Shown here one piece after another: positions 26,711-35,000 of a stretch of DNA of 64,000 nucleotides. A program made the translations under genes and the position numbers. Each line of letters begins with the position of its first letter. Within the stretch, counting starts at the first letter, position 1. The notes under the pieces are model-generated. The model worked only from the letters and a program-made list of their open reading frames with translations, was not told the DNA's origin and did not search any database. Source of the stretch: Niastella koreensis GR20-10 (GTDB lineage Bacteria > Bacteroidota > Bacteroidia > Chitinophagales > Chitinophagaceae); assembly GCF_000246855.1 (NCBI RefSeq), contig NC_016609.1, forward strand, positions 3,658,001-3,722,000. The letters are read 5' to 3'.

Positions 26711-28408
26711 CTATTTTACTGTTTGGTTGGTATTTTTTATCAAAGCTTTCAGTTCAGCCATTTCCTGTTTCAGGCTTAACAGGTCTTTGATCTGATCGTT
26801 TTGTTTTTGAATTGTCTTTTCCTGTTCAATTATATATAAGGTCATCTCTTCAATTTTCTTTAATAATGCAGCCTGGTTACTGGCCACATCGATGCCCTTT
26901 TTCTCTACTTCGGCAGCCGCAGGAATGCCGGGCAAATGACTGTTTTGATTGATGTAGTTTTCTACTTCTATCAATGAAGGAAGGTGATATTGTTTGCTGA
27001 AAACATAATCGGGCCAGCGGCCGGTTTGCGGGATCAGCATTTTTTTTGCGGAAACGGTACCGTTCACTGCGAGATCTGAATTGATGGTTCCATTCAAGGC
27101 TAAAGTTGAAGCATCGCGGTAATACAGGTTACCATTGGCATCGCCCGCCAATATTCGATTGGCACTATTATTAGGCGCCAAACCTGAGAATGTTATCCCA
27201 TTCCCCCCTACCGTTAAATTGCCAGTCATGCTGGTATTACCCGCTACCTGCAATTTATTTCCATTATCGGTAGCCGTACCGATCATTGTATTATTTATAA
27301 AATAGTTAGGATAACCTAAAAAGGGCGAGATTTGCGCATTCGTTTTCCCTCCATTTTTAAAGCTCAAAAAATAATAGAGGAATTCATTTCCATATTTACT
27401 TAAAAAAGGATATTGGCTTATCAATCCCTGCCCCCCAACATCTAATACATACTCCAGATTGGTAAGATTGACAAATCCTCCCGGCTGTGACGGTGTTATT
27501 GTAATGGCAATCTCTCTTATATAATTATACGATGGAGCAATGGTCACTTTAAAAAATCCGGATCCATTTGTTGCCAGGTTGGTATTACTTGTAAATGGGG
27601 CCTGCCATCCATTTTTATTCCTTTGTCTCACTGTAACCGACTGCGGAACGCCGTTATTCCAAAAAGAGAAATACATATTTCCCTGCGGATAAGCAATTCC
27701 GGTATCCGTTCCAATGACATTGTAATCAAATTCATCAGCAGGAAAGATGATATTGATATTCAAACTCCCGTCGGCTCCAGTAGATGTAGTAGTGGTAAAC
27801 CGGTTTCTATAGTCAAATAGAATATTATCCAGTTTTGAAATATAAGGATCATTCTGCATGTAACTATGGTACTGGGAAATAAAGTGATTGAACAGGATTG
27901 CATTCGTACCTATTAAATTCCCGGTGTTTGTAATTGTCGCCGACCCGATATTAATATCGCCGCTAAAATTACTTTTTCCATTTACGTTCAACTTATACCC
28001 ATTATCATTCGTTGTTCCAATAAGCAAATTACCCCACTTGCTTACCCGGATCCGGAATGAATCATTGGTATATAAGTCAAGCGCATTATTGTCCTTTGTT
28101 CCCAGGATACCAGTGCTCCCAAAAGTATTGCCACCCTGCAGCCACATATTAGACATTTTAAGGGAGTCGCCACCGATCAAATACACACTGTCACTCAGCT
28201 TTTGCAATGCCTTTCTAAACTCCGTTCTGCCCCTTCCTTTATTGAACAGGAAGCCCGGCACGTTCTGCGTATGGTTCTCGATGATCAACTCTGCTGTATC
28301 GCAGGTATTGGTGATCTTTACACTATCGGCCTTGATAGTGTAGATATACTGTGCCTGGAGGGATTTTTCCAGGCACAGGAGGATAAGGAGGAATAGGGTT
28401 TGCTTCAT
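26711..28408 (-). CDS. Fibre-like paralogue 4, unique middle, coiled-coil tail
   Basis: 565 aa. Signal peptide (LQA/Q) and shared N-module with small changes (QNVPGFLFNKG, SLKMSNMWLQGG). The middle (about 150-380) is not shared with the other six: it has an aromatic, Asn-rich beta-type sequence with IIFPADEFDYNV and ITITPSQPGGFVN. The end is the coiled-coil type (SAKKMLIPQTGRWPDYVF ... LLKKIEEMTLYIIEQEK). It is the first fibre gene after the small AT-rich gene at 28436, 27 nt downstream of it. Confidence 0.72.
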   Translation of the reverse strand: MKQTLFLLILLCLEKSLQAQYIYTIKADSVKITNTCDTAELIIENHTQNVPGFLFNKGRGRTEFRKALQKLSDSVYLIGGDSLKMSNMWLQGGNTFGSTGILGTKDNNALDLYTNDSFRIRVSKWGNLLIGTTNDNGYKLNVNGKSNFSGDINIGSATITNTGNLIGTNAILFNHFISQYHSYMQNDPYISKLDNILFDYRNRFTTTTSTGADGSLNINIIFPADEFDYNVIGTDTGIAYPQGNMYFSFWNNGVPQSVTVRQRNKNGWQAPFTSNTNLATNGSGFFKVTIAPSYNYIREIAITITPSQPGGFVNLTNLEYVLDVGGQGLISQYPFLSKYGNEFLYYFLSFKNGGKTNAQISPFLGYPNYFINNTMIGTATDNGNKLQVAGNTSMTGNLTVGGNGITFSGLAPNNSANRILAGDANGNLYYRDASTLALNGTINSDLAVNGTVSAKKMLIPQTGRWPDYVFSKQYHLPSLIEVENYINQNSHLPGIPAAAEVEKKGIDVASNQAALLKKIEEMTLYIIEQEKTIQKQNDQIKDLLSLKQEMAELKALIKNTNQTVK

Positions 28409-28435
28409 AATAAAGTTTATGGATTTCAGTATCAG

Positions 28436-29020
28436 CTAATTGGGAATACTATCAATAGTACCATTTTTTAAATATTTCAATAATTCATTCCAATCCTTTA
28501 CGTTTATTGGCTTCAAATGCTTACCGTATCCATTAACAGGTATAATTGCATATATACTGAGACGGCGGGTGATAAAATCTATTTTGGTCAGTTGATTTTG
28601 AGAAGCGCTTTTTCTGTCAAATATTTGAAGCTTATCATTTACACAAAAAGTCAAGAAAAAGTTGCCGCCAGTCAGCGCTCCTTTTGAATAGGGTTCATAG
28701 CTATGATTTTGCCTTATATCTCTATAAAGCGAATCAACTTTTTTTGAAAATAAAGTATCTTCATTGATTAAAATTGAAAACACCCCGCCAACCTCATTAC
28801 TCACTGATGTCAAATACGTAGTTGCAAACAAAGAATCATTAGTTCGTTTCACTACAAAAACCTCATTACCCTTAAATGCACCTATTATTAATTCCGTATT
28901 TCCTTTTTTGGACAATGCAATTTCATCAAATTGAGAATCTATGGATGCTTCAATTGATTGACAAAGCAATACGTTCTTTGTAAATAAACAAATCAGGATA
29001 CAACACAATCTTTTTTGCAT
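28436..29020 (-). CDS. Small exported protein, candidate immunity protein
   Basis: 194 aa from ATG 29020; the frame extends to TTG 29038. It starts 20 nt after the stop of the RHS giant. The N-terminus is a signal sequence (KRLCCILICLF ... LLC/Q). The mature part is beta-rich, with no motif I recognise; it has lone Cys residues and aromatic strands such as GGNFFLTFCVND. The DNA is strikingly AT-rich (14 G/C of 60 at 28441-28500, against 36 of 60 in the RHS core at 31981-32040). Position directly behind a toxin-tipped RHS gene, small size, aberrant composition and export all fit an immunity protein against a toxin acting outside the cytoplasm; this is inference. Confidence 0.6.
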   Translation of the reverse strand: MQKRLCCILICLFTKNVLLCQSIEASIDSQFDEIALSKKGNTELIIGAFKGNEVFVVKRTNDSLFATTYLTSVSNEVGGVFSILINEDTLFSKKVDSLYRDIRQNHSYEPYSKGALTGGNFFLTFCVNDKLQIFDRKSASQNQLTKIDFITRRLSIYAIIPVNGYGKHLKPINVKDWNELLKYLKNGTIDSIPN

Positions 29021-29040
29021 ATAATTTGAATTTAACAATA

Positions 29041-32000
29041 TTACCTTGGCCGAAACTGACTGACCTTTAAATTAAATAATCCTGATTTAATATGAGCAGG
29101 TATGTCATTGGCCTTTTCATAATCTACTGCCCCCCCATGAGCCGCTCCATTTCTCCATGGTATTATTGAATTAGAGGGATTTTGTGATCTATTGTACGCG
29201 TTTTCCATTTGAACAGCATCATTAGTTTTCCAAGTTGGAGAATTTGGAGCCCGCCCTAACACGTGTCCTAATATTTCATGAACAGACAATAGTGCTAAAG
29301 AAGGATTTATAGTCATTGCGCTTCCGGCTATATAGGTTGTTTGATAATCATTTATTTTGGCCGCCGAGTTATTAACTAAAAGAGTATAAGTATCCCCATC
29401 TTTATGGCCTTGCCTGGTATCTGGAATATTAAATCCTCCTCCAAACGCAAAATCAACATCTACACCAGTTCCTTTAACTTCCTTATACGAATCTTCCATA
29501 TTAACCCCTTCTTTAATATAATCCGCATAAGCGGCGCTGTATTTTTGATTTATATCAATTACTTCAACGGTATGACGTTCTTTGGAATTTATTGCACTAT
29601 AATACCCATATGCAATTACCTGATCATCCCAACTTAAGTTTTTAATGGCTTTCGCAAAATCTCTATCATCAATAGTGGCAAAATCATTGCCTTCAAGCTT
29701 AAATAAACCTCTTAAGTTTTCCTTACCAGGGCCTTTAAAAGTTTCCAAAATTGTACACTTTAATTCTTCAGCACTTCCCGGATCAATGCCACCCAACGTA
29801 TCTGTTTTATCTCCATTTACATCACTAAACCAGATGGGATTTCCACCAAAAGTATTATAACCACTTAAACCAACATTCGGTTTCGGATCTATATTCCATC
29901 GTCTTCCAATCCTGCTATCATACTCCCAGAATAATGCTGTTGTTGACCCTTGAGCCACTTCATCACTCTTCTCCTGCCCATTAAACCCATATCTATACCC
30001 GTCCACATTCACACTCCTTCCCGGCTGCACCATCCCGTATGGATAGTAATCCTGCGCAGTAACCACCTGTGGATTGAAGTAGTCGATGGTGCTATTATTC
30101 GATGAAACCCCCAACTTTTTATCATTCACCGTCACCAGCACGTTACCTAAATGGTTACCTAACTCAAACAGCTTATCTCCCCTGCCAAAATTAACATTTA
30201 ACCTTGTACCCAGCAATGGCAGGCTGTTATCGGGAGTTGGAGGTATTGTATCCACATTCACACTACGGCGCAACACCCCTAACCGGCTGCTGCCATATAA
30301 ATGCACTTCGGTTTGTGTCAGGTGCCCGTCATGCACGGCAGGTTTTCCTGATTCATATACGCTCATCACATTGCCAGTGGCATCACGTACATACCAGGTT
30401 CTGGCAGTGTCGGTGGAATTCTTCTTTATCACCGTTTTACTGATGCGGTTTCCATCGGGGCCATAGGTATAGCAAATATCTACGCTATCTCCTTTTACAA
30501 TCCGGCTGATCTTTCCATAAACCGTCCAGTTCACTTTGGTAATTCCTTCCTTATTGTCTTTTACCAGGTTACCAATGCGGTCATATTCATAGTTACCTGC
30601 TGCCTGCGCATCGATATCCGCATCATAATTACCGTCGGGTACCGTATCGTATACGTTATCCAGCTGATTGGTGTTTGGTTTGTAGCTGTAAGTCAGTTTA
30701 TCCATATCCAACGGCTTACCACCTGCTGTATTACCATTGCGGTGGTAGGTCAGGATATTTCCATTGGCATCATAACTCACTCTTTCCTGGAAGTCGCCAT
30801 TCAGTTTGCTAATATCACTCCAGTCATTGCTGTTCTTTTTCCAGGCATCCATCGCCACCAGGCGATTGAGCTGGTCGTATTGATAATTATACAATAATGG
30901 ATTGTGCAATGCATCTATATTCACCGCCATACTGCTGATGTTTCCATTGTACAATGGGCGGTATTCAGTACCCAGCTTCACATTAGCATCCTGCGAGGCC
31001 GCGCCGCTGATGGCCTTGTAATCGCCTTTGAAATAATTCAGCATTACATTGTACGCTGTTTTACCTACCACACTACCTGTGCTGCCATCGGCTTTTAATG
31101 TATAAGCAGGATCGGTATTCACATCCGGGTTGATCATCTTCATCCAGCCCTGCAGGTTATAGGCATAGTTGATACCCTGCACCTGCTGTTCGCCTATTAT
31201 TGCTCTTGCCAGTGGTCCATGGTCGTAATACTGGTAATACGCATCGTTGTCCCAGTTAATGCTATCGGCACTGGTGAGCACGTTGGTGATGCGGTTCTCG
31301 GCATCATACACATACCGGTGATAGAACGCATCCGGCTGTCCTGCCTGATAGCTTACCTGGTTCACTTTTCCGCTTACCAGGTCAAAGTCATAGGCAATTT
31401 TCTTGAAGCGGTTGCTTGTCAGCAACATGTTACCATACTGGTAATCCTGCAACAGGGTATCTACATTACCTAAAATATCATAACTGTAATAAGTAGAAGT
31501 GGTAGCCTTATCCTGGCTGAGGTTAGCTGCTGTATTGTATAAACAGGTACGCACTACGCGGTTTCTTAAATTATGCGCCATCAGGTAATACCGTACAGGC
31601 GTGTACTCCAGGTCATACACCGTTCTGGTGATCTGTTCTGCCGTACCGGCTGCATTCGCCAGCCAGGTATCCAGCGAACCCTTGTCCCTGCTGGTGGCAT
31701 CTGCCATGGCCGTGCTGCTGGTCAGCTGCCCTACTTCTGTAATCCGGCCGATGTCGTCGTACTTCGTATAGCTGTATTGCGTGCTATCATATTGTTTGGC
31801 ATTCTGGGAAATGCTCAGTCGTCCCAGCCTGTCGTACCAGAAGTTGCTGGTGCCGCCATCCGGTGAATGCTGCGCCACTACCTGGTTCAAGGTATTGTAC
31901 CGGTAATCGGTATACATCGTATGCGCCGGCACTAATGCTGTTCCTGCTGCCCGGGCCAGTCGTACCTGCACGGTATCGGCGAGATGTACGCCGGCCGGCG

Positions 32001-35000
32001 CTACGGTACGGATCAGGTTGCCGGCCTGGTCGTAATAATATAAAGTATAGTGATATTCTCTTTTTGTATAGGTTACCGTAAACGATTCATAGCGGTACGC
32101 CTGTAAACATTTCTCCGTATAGTTTCTTTCAAACGCACCGGTCAATGAATCGGTATATGTCTTGTACAGCTCTGTACCCTTGCTTACGGCAAAGAAGGTA
32201 CTATCTGAACAGGCGCCCTCATAGTCAACCTGCAAAGGTGGTACTGCCGGTTCCGATCTGCCACACAAGGTGGGTCCCTCGTAATCGTCGTAACACTGTC
32301 CGCCACCGGCGCAAACCAATGTGGAGTCCCTGAGATCGATAGCTATGCCAGTTAAAGTAGTGTCGGTATACATGGGCGATACCGATTCATCTACTCCTAT
32401 AGCCCAGGGTACGCGGCTTACGATTTCATCTGTGGCGCCCAGGCTTATTTCCTGGTCGTAACAGCTGGCTCCGGGGGTCAGCGCCAGCACTAACATTTGC
32501 TGGTTGTTATCCCCGGCCATGGTAAACCGGCCATTGCTGTTCTGCGAAATGCGGCCAACGGTTTGCGTACCAGTGAGGTTGGTCTGGTTCGTCCACACCA
32601 ATGCGCCGGATGCATCTACCTTCTGCCAGGTAATATGGGTACTGTTATTACCCGTTTGCGCTACCATATAGCCTCCATCTGCAACCGGGAATACGGATGA
32701 GGTTACCATTCTGTTGCTGCCCGCGGGAATATTGAATCGTTTGTAGGATACTACGTCCCCGTTTTTTGTCAGGTTCATCACGCCTACCTGGGCATTTACG
32801 GTGCCCAGTTGCTGTGCACTGTTCACCATCACCATATACCCGTTCTCGGTAGCATAAATATCCCTGAACCAGCAGCTGCGGGTGGTATCTGCGCCATCGG
32901 CATAATGCCATGAACGCATGAGGTTACCATTGTTCTTATTCACTTTATGGATCACGCCAAAATAACGGTCGCCTAAGTTAGGGTCATAAGCGGCGCCGCT
33001 TACCAGCAGCGTATCTTCCTGCTCCAGCAATCCATATGAAGGAACGCCATTATAACTGATAGAATCGGTTTCATTGGGGATACACACGGTGCTGTTGTTC
33101 TGCAAACGGCTGGTACCAAAACGGCGGACCCAGTTGAGGTTACCGTTTGATTGCAGGCGGGCCAGTAAAAATTCGCCATGCCCGGCATGTTGGTTATAAA
33201 TACCCAACGCTGCATATCCGCCATCGCTGGTTTGAATAACATCATAACCATGTTCGCCAAACGGCGTATTGAAACCGATCGTTTTTGTCCAGGAAGTTAA
33301 ACCATCGGAGGTCACTTTCATGATCCATAGGGCGCCTGTTGAATAGCGGCCCGAATGGGTGGTACCTACTGCGATGTAGCCATTATCGGAAGTGCGGCGA
33401 ACCCGTACCAGGCTATCGCTGCCCAGGCCACCATAATATTTAGCCCACTGCTTACGGCCCAGGCTATCGGTCTTCACCAGTATACCGTCCCTTGAAACAC
33501 CAGTAACACTTACACTGCCCGTCAGAATATAGCCTCCATCAGGTGTCGGTTGAATATCCTGCAGTTTACCCAGCGCATTGCCTTCGGTGAAATACAGGTT
33601 ACCAACCCGTTCATCGGTGCAATAATGTATGGTGTTTATATTTTGAGCAGAGTCGGAACATTCCTGCATGAACATGAGATACTCCCAGGCCTGTTTCGCA
33701 AAGCCCAGGCGGTTGTTCATATAGTTCTGGAAGAAAATATTCTTTTTTACCTGGATGGTATCATCCAGTTCTGTTATACGCGGCGTATCGTTTGGATACT
33801 GCTGTTTGTAACTTTGATACAGGTTGTTCACCACTACACAGTTGGTACATACATCCGTTGAATTACATTGCAGTCCCGCATCCAACAGGATCGGTTCCTT
33901 CAGGTAAGTACAGGCATTACCTGCATCACCGGGCACAGTGGTATTATTACAGGCGTTCAGCAATATTTGCAGATTGGCGTCACTCATGTTCACGCCCCTT
34001 GTTTTATTCAGATATGCAGCAAAGCTGGCATATCTGCGTCCCAGGCCTTTTATGTTTTTGTATTGTATATATAAGGAATTCAGGAGCTCACACTCGCAAT
34101 CGGCGGGTTTGTCATAAACCGGTTTGTTAAAGTATACCGGTTGTTTGTCGTAGGGCCCGGGCACGGTGATATTGTCGGCACTACATTCCATACTGTCGCT
34201 GGCAATACCATGCGTGCTATTGTAACCATCGATGATGTCTTTGAAACTATGATAGCTGGTACCATCCAAAACAGCTGTTCCAGGCAAACTGCTGGCGCCG
34301 AAAAGATGGTCCTGGTCACAGGCCTGACGGCACAATCTCTTCATCAATGGTATAATCACATCGTTCAGGTCGTTCCCATTGTTTCTATAACAGGGGGCTA
34401 ACTGGGTGTACCATTGCCCGGCGAGATAGTCAACATTCTTGTCGTATTGTGCATTCAGCTGATTTTGCGCATCGGATTTAGCCTGGCTTACACTGCTGGC
34501 ATCACTGCCATAGTCGAGCTTTGGTGTTGTTTCTGAAAGTACGGTTTTAATGTTATCGTTAAATTCAGGCTTGTATTTGGCCGTTATCAATTCTTTCCGG
34601 GTAGGCATTTTGGCATAAGCCGGGCTAACAGGCGTACACGTCACTTTACTTATCAGGTCATTTACGATATCCTGTTTTACCTGCAAATACAGGTTACGGA
34701 ATGCGATCCACGCCATATCCAGGTCGCCATCACACCAGTTGAGGTCGAAATCATTTGCTTTATTAATATAATAATCTGTACATCCGCCGGTATTGGCCTG
34801 GTCACACTTGGTAACGATATTGGCCATGGCCCAAATATTTATTGTTTTGCCAGTATTCGTTACCAGGTATTTCTTCAGCTTATCTTCAAGGGCTCCTTTT
34901 AATCCAGGTTCCAAAACAAGCAAGGGATCCCGGTTACCGGTAACAAAAGGACCGTACTCATACGGAGCCCCAATGTTGGTGGGGTTGAGGTACCCTCCCG

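Noticed and set aside
21797-28408. Fibre paralogues as part of a prophage or contractile injection system
   Set aside because: No tail-tube, sheath, baseplate, capsid, terminase or integrase genes are present, and all products carry Sec signals.
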